Source: a virus
DNA length: 21,197 bases
Virus record (IMG/VR): IMGVR_UViG_3300025466_000210
Coordinates: 1-21,197 of that record
Reading direction: 5' to 3' (one strand)
Shown here piece by piece: positions 1 to 5,413 of this stretch. How positions within the stretch are numbered: position 1 is the first letter of the stretch; every line of letters starts with the position of its first letter. The notes beneath the pieces were generated by a model. That model was not told the origin of the DNA. It made no database searches and worked only from the letters and a program-made list of their open reading frames with translations. Made by a program: the position numbers and the translations under genes.

Positions 1-379
1 CTTCAGCTGGCTCAGTGCCATAGTCTGCGGGCATGATAACTTCTAAGTATTCCATGTCTGGACTGTAGTCGTACAAATAGTGTACGATACCCGGACGTTG
101 CTGTACGCAATCGCCTGCTTCAACTAGGTGTATTTTGTCTTCATACATGAACTTGGCCCAACCTTTTAACATATAAACGATTTGGAACTCAGCTACGTGA
201 ATGTGCCAACCTGTGCCGCCTGAGTTTTCTGGGGGTAAGTTGGCCTTGGTGATGTGTGCTAGAACACGCCCGTTGGTAGCATCTGCTACCCCAAGATCCT
301 TGTATAAGAAAAAGTCGCGTAACCCGCCACCTTTAAACTCCACTTCAGAACCTTTGACGTGTGAAAACTTTGTTGTCAT
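1..379 (-). CDS. Cupin-domain protein, 3' end cut by window edge
   Basis: Read on the minus strand from ATG at 379-377; the sequence stays open for 126 codons to the window edge, so the C-terminus is missing. A strong ribosome binding site (GAGGAG, 390-384) lies just upstream. The protein has the two cupin motifs: GTGWHIHVAEFQIVYMLKG (an HxH plus Glu metal-binding pattern) followed by a Gly-rich turn, and later GDCVQQRPGIVHYLYD with the second-motif His. It ends at the edge in an acidic LEVIMPADYG stretch. It resembles small single-domain cupins of Proteobacteria whose substrate is unknown; the metal site argues for an enzyme or a small-molecule sensor. A late-promoter-like CTAAATA sits upstream. 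Probably a host-derived auxiliary gene. The fold is secure, the function is not. Confidence 0.85.
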   Translation of the reverse strand, partial: MTTKFSHVKGSEVEFKGGGLRDFFLYKDLGVADATNGRVLAHITKANLPPENSGGTGWHIHVAEFQIVYMLKGWAKFMYEDKIHLVEAGDCVQQRPGIVHYLYDYSPDMEYLEVIMPADYGTEPAE

Positions 380-400
380 ACAACCTCCTCTATCTGTGTG

Positions 401-407
401 TATTTAG
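401..407 (-). promoter_or_regulatory. T4-type late promoter (CTAAATA) for the cupin gene
   Basis: On the minus strand CTAAATA lies 22 nt upstream of the cupin start codon, with GAGGAG between them. The same element precedes several other genes here. It overlaps one arm of an imperfect hairpin (407-424) at the end of the small-ORF operon. Confidence 0.55.
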
Positions 408-426
408 TGTGCCTTGCGGCGCACAA

Positions 427-504
427 TTATGCCTTAGTGGGCATTTTAGTTGGGTTGTTTACCCATTCGACATCTTCGTCGGTCATTGGTTGCCATGTAT
501 TCAT
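427..504 (-). CDS. Tiny ORF D (25 aa), last of a minus-strand coupled operon
   Basis: Begins MNTWQPMTDEDVEWVNNP and ends KMPTKA. Its ATG (504-502) overlaps the TGA of the preceding tiny ORF as ATGA, the same junction used throughout this operon. Acidic and Trp-rich, with no membrane segment and no recognised family. The case for it being real rests on the regular overlaps, not on homology. Confidence 0.5.
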   Translation of the reverse strand: MNTWQPMTDEDVEWVNNPTKMPTKA

Positions 505-599
505 TGTGCTATGATCAAATAGGTAACAATAGCAACAATGGCTACTACAGCAATCTGTTGTCCGTATTTGGCTTCAAATTGTTCAAGCGTTCTAATCAT
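501..599 (-). CDS. Tiny membrane protein ORF C (32 aa)
   Basis: A short polar N-terminus (MIRTLEQFEAKYGQQ) is followed by one hydrophobic segment (IAVVAIVAIVTYLIIA) that would span the membrane once, ending in Q. Starts by ATGA overlap with ORF B (start 599-597) and ends by ATGA overlap with ORF D. Single-span peptides of this size occur in phages as holin-like or lysis-regulating or inner-membrane accessory proteins, but nothing here identifies the role. The clean hydrophobic segment supports translation. Confidence 0.6.
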   Translation of the reverse strand: MIRTLEQFEAKYGQQIAVVAIVAIVTYLIIAQ

Positions 600-697
600 A
601 TCCAATGTTGTCCTTTGAGCACAGCTTCAGCGCGGGCAGTTTGTACAGCCTTGATGATTTCGTAAAAATCAACGAAAAATTGTTGGATAGTTTTCAT
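596..697 (-). CDS. Tiny ORF B (33 aa)
   Basis: Starts MKTIQQFFVDFYEIIKAVQT and ends VLKGQHWI; predicted to be a single amphipathic helix. ATGA overlaps at both ends tie it to ORFs A and C. It has no independent ribosome binding site, so translation would depend on coupling. No family recognised. The N-terminus (MKTxQxF) is superficially like the T4 capsid-targeting sequence, which may be coincidence. Confidence 0.55.
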   Translation of the reverse strand: MKTIQQFFVDFYEIIKAVQTARAEAVLKGQHWI

Positions 698-852
698 AGT
701 CCACGGCCCCATACAAATTTCTGTGTGTATTCGTTTGACAAACGATCTACGTCTGCGGCGTTTTGTGGGTTGTGACTGACGATATAAGCTTCTAAACCTG
801 TCATTTGGCTTTGTTTAAAGAACTTTTTGAGTCCTTGTAATAGTTTTGACAT
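694..852 (-). CDS. Small ORF A (52 aa), first of the minus-strand coupled operon
   Basis: Reads MSKLLQGLKKFFKQSQMTGL and continues through a Asn/Gln-rich middle to KFVWGRGL. The start codon (852-850) has a good ribosome binding site AAGGAGA (865-859). A CTAAATA element at 913-907 would drive the operon. Basic N-terminal helix, no signal peptide. It resembles short conserved hypotheticals of T4-like marine phages, for which I know no function. Its TGA overlaps the next ATG. Confidence 0.65.
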   Translation of the reverse strand: MSKLLQGLKKFFKQSQMTGLEAYIVSHNPQNAADVDRLSNEYTQKFVWGRGL

Positions 853-906
853 TTTGTGTCTCCTTGTTAAGTGTGTGTTAAGTAGTTACTCAGTGTTTCT
901 ACTGAG

Positions 907-913
907 TATTTAG
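907..913 (-). promoter_or_regulatory. Late promoter element CTAAATA for the small-ORF operon
   Basis: CTAAATA on the minus strand, about 55 nt upstream of ORF A. Similar spacing from the element to the start codon is seen at 1300 and 2003 on the plus strand. Confidence 0.5.
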
Positions 914-948
914 CATATTAGTATAAACCATGATATTTTTCAAGTCGT

Positions 949-977
949 TTGATATTCTTTACAATCCAGTGTACAAT
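949..977 (+). promoter_or_regulatory. Sigma70-like promoter upstream of the 83-aa gene
   Basis: TTGATA (949-954), a 17-bp spacer, then TACAAT (972-977), which is close to the bacterial consensus. An AATAAATA late element (980-987) follows immediately, suggesting one gene served by both an early and a late promoter. Confidence 0.55.
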
Positions 978-979
978 CA

Positions 980-987
980 AATAAATA
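980..987 (+). promoter_or_regulatory. Late promoter element AATAAATA
   Basis: Seven of eight bases match the T4 late consensus TATAAATA; it lies 18 nt before the ATG at 1005. Confidence 0.5.
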
Positions 988-1004
988 TACTAAAGAGAAA
1001 CACA

Positions 1005-1256
1005 ATGCGAAAAAGCACCCGTAGTATTCTACAAGAAATTAGTGACATTGGCCTAGCTCGTGATCCAGACTTGGTAATTGAAAGTCGTGGTAGCAACATT
1101 ATCCAAAGTGCTATTAACTTACTAGACATGATTCGTGAGAATTATGATGTGGAAACCGCCGCCGAGCTAGAACGCCGTTTTATCAACAGTATCAAAGGTG
1201 CCGATCCCTCCAAGTTCAAACGTGGGATTAAACGCATACAGGAAAGTAAAGAATAG
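1005..1256 (+). CDS. Small conserved phage protein (83 aa), function unknown
   Basis: Starts MRKSTRSILQEISDIGLARD. An upstream in-frame ATG at 930 is possible but would run through the promoter signals; the ATG at 1005 has AAAGAGA just upstream and is preferred. The protein is charged and largely helical, with a basic C-terminus (SKFKRGIKRIQESKE) that could bind nucleic acid. No cysteines or membrane segment. Promoters of both early and late type lie upstream, and a clear terminator (1267-1290) follows 10 nt after the stop, so it is a single-gene unit. I do not recognise a characterised family. Confidence 0.8.
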   Translation: MRKSTRSILQEISDIGLARDPDLVIESRGSNIIQSAINLLDMIRENYDVETAAELERRFINSIKGADPSKFKRGIKRIQESKE

Positions 1257-1266
1257 AATCCAAACT

Positions 1267-1290
1267 AGCACCTATAGCAGGTGCTTTTTT
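1267..1290 (+). terminator. Rho-independent terminator
   Basis: AGCACCT, loop ATAGC, AGGTGCT, then a run of T. Ends the 83-aa gene's unit and insulates the following array. Confidence 0.85.
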
Positions 1291-1299
1291 ACATTTGAG

Positions 1300-1306
1300 C
1301 TAAATA
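1300..1306 (+). promoter_or_regulatory. Late promoter element CTAAATA
   Basis: First of the late promoters of the paralog array, 52 nt before the ATG at 1358. A transcript starting about 5-7 bases downstream would begin just ahead of the hairpin at 1318-1332. Confidence 0.55.
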
Positions 1307-1317
1307 ATTATATACAG

Positions 1318-1332
1318 CCCACAGAGTGTGGG
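1318..1332 (+). promoter_or_regulatory. 5' leader hairpin, copy 1
   Basis: CCCACA, loop GAG, TGTGGG: a perfect 6-bp stem near the expected 5' end of the late transcript. The same loop and inner stem occur before the next paralog (2021-2035), where the outer pairs differ but still pair. Confidence 0.6.
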
Positions 1333-1357
1333 TTATACCATATAGAGGAGAAATATT

Positions 1358-1936
1358 ATGGCACAATATTCAGGTAATTTAATCGGACAACCGGGCGATA
1401 CCGGCACAACAGCATCAAGCGTAGCGGCGAACTATCGTCGTGCGATGAGCCCATTCAGCAACTTTGGCACACGTCAAATTGCTTTTTTAGCTGTTGAAAA
1501 TTTATCAGTAGATACAGACACAACAGAAGGATATGTTAGTGTTGCTGATACAAATAACACAGGCGGAACTGGTGAAACTTACGCAATCAACGATGCTTCA
1601 GGTAACGTAGTAGTTCCAGAAAGCCAAATCTTCAAGTCAAACAGCGCAATGTACAAAGCAATCAGTGGCATCCAATTGGCAGCTGAAGTTTGTTTTGTTG
1701 GACAGCCTACTTATTCTGGATCAGCTGGTACTAACCAGAAAGCCGCATTTATCGTAGGCATATATATCGATACAGCAGGCAGTTATAATGCTGATGAACA
1801 ACACGCAAGTATGCAAAACATGAATGCTCGTACAATCCAACAGGCTGTACGTGACGCTACTGGTGACAGCAGTGTTACAGTTGAACCAACATTCCCAATT
1901 GGTACAGCATTGGTAAAACCAGGACATGAGTATTAA
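1358..1936 (+). CDS. Virion-type array protein 1 (192 aa)
   Basis: First of five related proteins. Shared landmarks: an N-terminal YSGN..., then NYRR and an FGTRQIAFL block (about residues 25-45), a central AISGIQLAAEVCFVGQP block (about 102-118), a FIVGIYIDT strand (about 131-139), and a helical NARTIQQAVRDATGDSS region near the C-terminus. GAGGAG at 1345-1350 sets the start at 1358. It has a private late promoter, a 5' hairpin and a terminator. No signal peptide or membrane segment. Expression as a late gene and the low-complexity Ser/Thr/Asn/Ala-rich composition suggest a virion protein such as a head decoration or fibre component; that role is inference. The family's function is unknown to me. 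Confidence 0.85.
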   Translation: MAQYSGNLIGQPGDTGTTASSVAANYRRAMSPFSNFGTRQIAFLAVENLSVDTDTTEGYVSVADTNNTGGTGETYAINDASGNVVVPESQIFKSNSAMYKAISGIQLAAEVCFVGQPTYSGSAGTNQKAAFIVGIYIDTAGSYNADEQHASMQNMNARTIQQAVRDATGDSSVTVEPTFPIGTALVKPGHEY

Positions 1937-1972
1937 TCAGTAAATTTCCTGTTCGGGATGGGAAGCAAACTG

Positions 1973-1993
1973 GGGCTCTTTGAGCCCTTTTTT
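1973..1993 (+). terminator. Rho-independent terminator
   Basis: GGGCTC, loop TTT, GAGCCC, then TTTTTT. It is followed by GTTGGC, which recurs after the next terminator. Confidence 0.85.
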
Positions 1994-2002
1994 GTTGGCT
2001 GG

Positions 2003-2010
2003 TATAAATA
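2003..2010 (+). promoter_or_regulatory. Exact T4 late promoter TATAAATA
   Basis: Perfect match to the T4 late -10 consensus, with no sigma70 -35 needed. It lies 10 nt before the hairpin and 46 nt before the ATG at 2057. Confidence 0.75.
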
Positions 2011-2020
2011 CTATACAACG

Positions 2021-2035
2021 ATCACAGAGTGTGAT
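2021..2035 (+). promoter_or_regulatory. 5' leader hairpin, copy 2
   Basis: ATCACA, loop GAG, TGTGAT. The loop and four stem pairs match copy 1; the two outer pairs have changed on both sides so that pairing is kept. Confidence 0.6.
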
Positions 2036-2056
2036 TAAACCCATTAGGAGAGTAAA

Positions 2057-2608
2057 ATGGCAAAATATTCAGGCGACCAAGTCGCACATAACCCAGAAGT
2101 AGTAGCTAATTATCTACGTGTTGCACCAACAACACGTTTGGCCACACGTCAGATTCAATTCTTGAAAATACACGCAAGTGATAGCAATTTTTTCGCACCA
2201 TATTCTGAACTACCAAACAGCAATTTTAGCAAGGCAGTTCGCGGTGTACAAGCACAAGCAGAAGTAGTAATTATTGGTAGTCCAAACGGCAGCGCATTTG
2301 TTATCGGTGTTTATGCTGATACAATGAATGATGGTAACATCAGCGATCCAAACCACAATGATAGCTATGCTTACGCAAATAGTCTTGCTCGTACAATTGG
2401 AGAGTCAGTTACTGCTAGTTTAAATGGTGCTACAACTATTGACGTAGATCTTGTTGTAATGTATGGTTTAGAGTTTCTTGATTGGAACCGTGCTATTAAC
2501 TATGTTGACCCAACAGCTACACCAGCTACGATTGGTGCTAACTATGCTTACCAAGGTCAAAGTTCATACGAAAACGAACTATTCACCAACGGGGTAGTTA
2601 CACCTTAA
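2057..2608 (+). CDS. Virion-type array protein 2 (183 aa)
   Basis: Paralog of the preceding protein: MAKYSGDQ at the start, NYLR followed by LATRQIQFLK, a central FSKAVRGVQAQAEVVIIGSP block (about residues 59-78), then FVIGVYADTMNDGN (about 83-96) and a LARTIGESV helix. AGGAG at 2046-2050 supports the start. The C-terminal 45 residues (Tyr/Asn/Thr-rich, ending in NGVVTP) are not shared with the other copies, so divergence is concentrated at the C-terminus. It has an exact late promoter and its own terminator. Probably a virion protein; exact role unknown. Confidence 0.85.
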   Translation: MAKYSGDQVAHNPEVVANYLRVAPTTRLATRQIQFLKIHASDSNFFAPYSELPNSNFSKAVRGVQAQAEVVIIGSPNGSAFVIGVYADTMNDGNISDPNHNDSYAYANSLARTIGESVTASLNGATTIDVDLVVMYGLEFLDWNRAINYVDPTATPATIGANYAYQGQSSYENELFTNGVVTP

Positions 2609-2630
2609 TAGGTTATCGAGTTCAAACAAA

Positions 2631-2652
2631 AAGGATCCGAGGATCCTTTTTT
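2631..2652 (+). terminator. Rho-independent terminator
   Basis: AAGGATCC, loop GA, GGATCCTT, with a T run to 2652, followed by GTTGGC. Separates array proteins 2 and 3. Confidence 0.85.
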
Positions 2653-2662
2653 GTTGGCCCGA

Positions 2663-2669
2663 CTAAATA
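2663..2669 (+). promoter_or_regulatory. Late promoter element CTAAATA
   Basis: Between the terminator at 2631-2652 and the ATG at 2700. No hairpin is visible in this leader. Confidence 0.5.
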
Positions 2670-2699
2670 AAGTATAAACAGCATAAACAGGAGAACATT

Positions 2700-3245
2700 A
2701 TGCCATCATTAATCGGAACAAGTGTAGCGGCCAATTACCGCACACAACAAGTACCATTCAGCCGTTTTGGCTCACGCAAAGTAGTATGGTTCAACATCGG
2801 AGAAATTCGTTTCAGTGCTGAATCTAATTCACCAGACATCGTAATGACAACATTAAACACATTGATTGACACTATTCAAACTCGTGCTGAAGTTGCTATC
2901 ATTGGCGCACCACACGTGGGTTATAATCACGGTCGTATCACAGTTGGTGTATTTGAAGACACTTTCAACAACGGTAATAATCTTGCTATTGAAGAAAACA
3001 ATCCAGGAAACGGCCACAATCCTAAAGCTACTACACTACAAGATGCTATTCAAGAGGTATTGGGTGACAGTGCTACTGTAACCGAAGTTTTCTTGTTAGG
3101 CGGGTTAGCTGAAAATCCAGCTCAAGCTGGCGACTATGGCTGGACAACAGATGCTTCATTCCAAGAGTACTATACCAAGTTTGAATATGTTGAAAATTCA
3201 CCTATCAACCCAGATCCAAACTTGAAAGCGTTTTACAACTCTTAA
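2700..3245 (+). CDS. Virion-type array protein 3 (181 aa)
   Basis: Shorter N-terminus lacking the YSG motif (MPSLIGTSVAANYRT), then FGSRKVVWF, a central TLIDTIQTRAEVAIIGAP block (about residues 57-74) and ITVGVFEDTFNNGNN (about 82-96), which align with proteins 1 and 2. A helical TTLQDAIQEVLGDSATV region matches the C-terminal helix of protein 1. The C-terminal tail is again unique. CAGGAG supports the start. Private CTAAATA promoter and terminator. Function unknown; virion role inferred from late expression and family membership. Confidence 0.85.
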   Translation: MPSLIGTSVAANYRTQQVPFSRFGSRKVVWFNIGEIRFSAESNSPDIVMTTLNTLIDTIQTRAEVAIIGAPHVGYNHGRITVGVFEDTFNNGNNLAIEENNPGNGHNPKATTLQDAIQEVLGDSATVTEVFLLGGLAENPAQAGDYGWTTDASFQEYYTKFEYVENSPINPDPNLKAFYNS

Positions 3246-3265
3246 TCAGTAACAGATTAAACACT

Positions 3266-3288
3266 AAAGGATCTTAGGATCCTTTTTT
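3266..3288 (+). terminator. Rho-independent terminator
   Basis: AAAGGATC, loop TTAG, GATCCTTT with a T run, then GTTG. Its stem sequence is close to that of the terminator at 2631, as expected if the whole unit was duplicated. Confidence 0.8.
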
Positions 3289-3301
3289 GTTGACTGAAAC
3301 A

Positions 3302-3309
3302 TATAAATA
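3302..3309 (+). promoter_or_regulatory. Exact T4 late promoter TATAAATA
   Basis: Perfect consensus 25 nt before the ATG at 3335. Would drive array proteins 4 and 5 and probably the downstream protease, since no terminator follows at 4280. Confidence 0.75.
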
Positions 3310-3334
3310 CTTGAAACGCATTTAGGAGATAATA

Positions 3335-4279
3335 ATGCCAAAATATTCAGGTGATCAAATTTATCAAAACGGCGCATACGGCGAACTAGTTAGCCCAACC
3401 GCCCTTAATTACCGCAGAACAGAAGGTTCTAGTAATTTTGGTACACGTAAACTAGCATGGTACACAGTATGGATGGATCCAGATATTGGACTAGCCGCAA
3501 ACTACGCTGAAAATAATAGCTTATACTATCAAATTGTTCGTGCTATTCAACAAGGCGCTACACCAGGAATTTTTTCAAATCAAACTGGCGGAGCAGAATT
3601 GTTTTATGTCGGTACTCCACAGAACTCTAGTTCAAGTCCAATGAATCAAATAAGCCAAAGTAATGCTTATTCAGAGTATGGATGGTATGGATTAAAACCA
3701 ACAAACTTTACAGATAATTTTGATATTGTTAGTATTACACACAGCACACCTAGCGCAGGGTTTGCCACAGCAGTTATAACATCAGCTGCACAACCATTTA
3801 ATGTTGGTGATTTTTTAGGTATTAACGATACAAGTCATTATAATAATGGTATTAATGGCAACTACACGTATGCTACATCAGTTACTAACAATAATGACGG
3901 TACATGGTCTGTAGTTTTTGCTTCCACTAACACGCATGACGACGGCGCCGGCGGTTTTATGAGTGCCGATCTTGGCTATGACTGTTTTATGTTTGCCATT
4001 GCGGATGATGCTGAACCAATATTACCATTGGGAGAAAGCAGCCCTGGCGGCAACGGAACACTTTATACAGGTGTAGCGCAGGATTTTGAATGTTATTGTG
4101 ATGATTCTACAACCGAAACAACTATCGTTCCTATAAATTTCTTCGCAGCCATAGCCCAAGTTTTACAAGCAAACGATATAAGCACTAGTGGTGACTTGCC
4201 TCCAGGGGGTGATTCGTTTTATATCACTCGATGCCAAGATAGTTTTGGAATATTTCCTAACTACTTGTACAGCTACTAA
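3335..4279 (+). CDS. Virion-type array protein 4 (314 aa) with inserted beta domain
   Basis: Starts MPKYSGDQ with NYRR and NFGTRKLAWY, like proteins 1 and 2. The core then runs YYQIVRAIQQGA and ELFYVGTP (to about residue 95). A segment of about 80 residues (roughly 130-208; Thr/Asn/Gly-rich strands such as TAVITSAAQPFNVGDFLGI) is inserted before the core resumes with CFMFAIADDAE. A helical INFFAAIAQVLQANDI near the C-terminus matches the last shared helix. A similar segment sits at a different place in protein 5. AGGAG supports the start. Probably a virion protein with an extra surface domain. Confidence 0.85.
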   Translation: MPKYSGDQIYQNGAYGELVSPTALNYRRTEGSSNFGTRKLAWYTVWMDPDIGLAANYAENNSLYYQIVRAIQQGATPGIFSNQTGGAELFYVGTPQNSSSSPMNQISQSNAYSEYGWYGLKPTNFTDNFDIVSITHSTPSAGFATAVITSAAQPFNVGDFLGINDTSHYNNGINGNYTYATSVTNNNDGTWSVVFASTNTHDDGAGGFMSADLGYDCFMFAIADDAEPILPLGESSPGGNGTLYTGVAQDFECYCDDSTTETTIVPINFFAAIAQVLQANDISTSGDLPPGGDSFYITRCQDSFGIFPNYLYSY

Positions 4280-4295
4280 TAATTAAGGAATAATC

Positions 4296-5165
4296 ATGTC
4301 ACAATACGCAGGTAATTTATACAATCAAACTAACGCAAGAGAAGTTGCTGTTAACACACAAAAAGCTAGTCCAAGCAGTTTGTTTGGTACACGTAATTTA
4401 AAATTTTATAGTCTATTAGTAGATTTTAACTTGTATGGAGATATTGGTAATCCAATAGATGATCAATATCCTATTACCAGTATAGTAGGTGATGGTACCA
4501 CAGTTACTATTACGTTGGCTAATCCTATTAGCGAACTAGAAACTATTGTCCCAGGTGAAAGTAAATTTTTTATATTTGATGAAGCCTACAACATAGACAC
4601 TAGTGGATTCTACGGAGAGCATGTAATCAGCGCCTACACCAGCAACACAATAAGTTTTGCTTGGTATTATGTGGGAACTTACACATATTCTAGTGGCCCA
4701 CAACCTTTATTACAACTAGCAAGATACAATGAAGCAGATAGTTTTTATGGTTATCTAGTTCGTGCTATACAAAAAGTAGCAGAAGTCTACTATCTAGGTC
4801 GTCCATTTCCATCGTTGGCTACTGGCGTTTATAACTTGAACGCAGAGTATTATGGACCTGTATCATTTGTGTTTGGCATTGCCAACGACACAGTAGAAAA
4901 TGGCAACGACTACGGAGCAGACGCACAATTAGGTACAGAAGAAGATGGCTATAACTATCCATCGGGTAACCAATATCCAGGTACAACTTTTTCTGATTTA
5001 AACAGCAGCGGTACAAACCAAGGCACAGCTGACATCCTACAAGCATTGACCGAAATGCTATATCAATTTGGTTTTGGATACAATACTGATGGATGGTATT
5101 TGAACTATCTAGATGACTTAGGTTGGGGATTCCTTCCAGGACTAAGTGTTGGCAATGCAGCATAA
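4296..5165 (+). CDS. Virion-type array protein 5 (289 aa) with inserted beta domain
   Basis: MSQYAGN start and FGTRNLKFY block, then an inserted beta-rich segment (about residues 58-127, with GDGTTVTITLANPI and YGEHVISAYTSNTISFAW). The core resumes with SFYGYLVRAIQKVAEVYYLG (about 149-168) and FVFGIANDTVENGNDYG. The C-terminus is Trp/Tyr/Gly-rich. AAGGA just upstream gives the start. It follows protein 4 by 16 nt with no terminator, so the two are one transcript. Same inferred virion role as the rest of the array. Confidence 0.85.
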   Translation: MSQYAGNLYNQTNAREVAVNTQKASPSSLFGTRNLKFYSLLVDFNLYGDIGNPIDDQYPITSIVGDGTTVTITLANPISELETIVPGESKFFIFDEAYNIDTSGFYGEHVISAYTSNTISFAWYYVGTYTYSSGPQPLLQLARYNEADSFYGYLVRAIQKVAEVYYLGRPFPSLATGVYNLNAEYYGPVSFVFGIANDTVENGNDYGADAQLGTEEDGYNYPSGNQYPGTTFSDLNSSGTNQGTADILQALTEMLYQFGFGYNTDGWYLNYLDDLGWGFLPGLSVGNAA

Positions 5166-5191
5166 CAATAAAAACAGATCAAGGAAATATT

Positions 5192-5413
5192 ATGGCACAT
5201 CCACAAACAATGACTCCTAGTAGAGTAGCATTATTAAGAGCTAATGGTAAAACTCTTTTAGATACAGCACATGCTAGCAAGTTATCTTTTAGAACTAAAT
5301 TAAGTATGCCAGGCGGCGCTTATGTACCTGCGGCTCTTCATAAATTAGCCACTACAACTCCAACAGCCGAACAATTGGCATTAAGAACAAAAGCTGGATT
5401 AGGTAGAAAATAA
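5192..5413 (+). CDS. 73-aa basic protein coupled to the S8 protease
   Basis: Start chosen at 5192 (MAHPQTMTPSRVALLRANGK) because AAGGAA precedes it; longer readings overlap array protein 5. The protein is small, basic and Ala/Leu/Thr-rich, ending in TKAGLGRK, with no cysteines and no membrane segment. Its TAA overlaps the ATG of the protease as TAATG, so the two are translationally coupled and likely act together; it could be a substrate, chaperone or anchoring peptide of the protease. No family recognised. Confidence 0.75.
   Translation: MAHPQTMTPSRVALLRANGKTLLDTAHASKLSFRTKLSMPGGAYVPAALHKLATTTPTAEQLALRTKAGLGRK

Noticed and set aside
407-424. Hairpin GTG-T-GCC/GGC-G-CAC as a terminator for the small-ORF operon
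   Set aside because: On the transcribed minus strand it has a C-A mismatch and no U run follows; it also overlaps the cupin promoter.
450-665. 71-codon plus-strand frame in the minus-strand small-ORF operon
   Set aside because: The minus strand has exact ATGA overlaps, a ribosome binding site and a promoter element; the plus frame has none of these.
4819-5163. 114-codon minus-strand frame under array protein 5
   Set aside because: Opposite strand of a clearly coding frame with no start signal and Cys/Leu/Ser-heavy composition, typical of a shadow frame.
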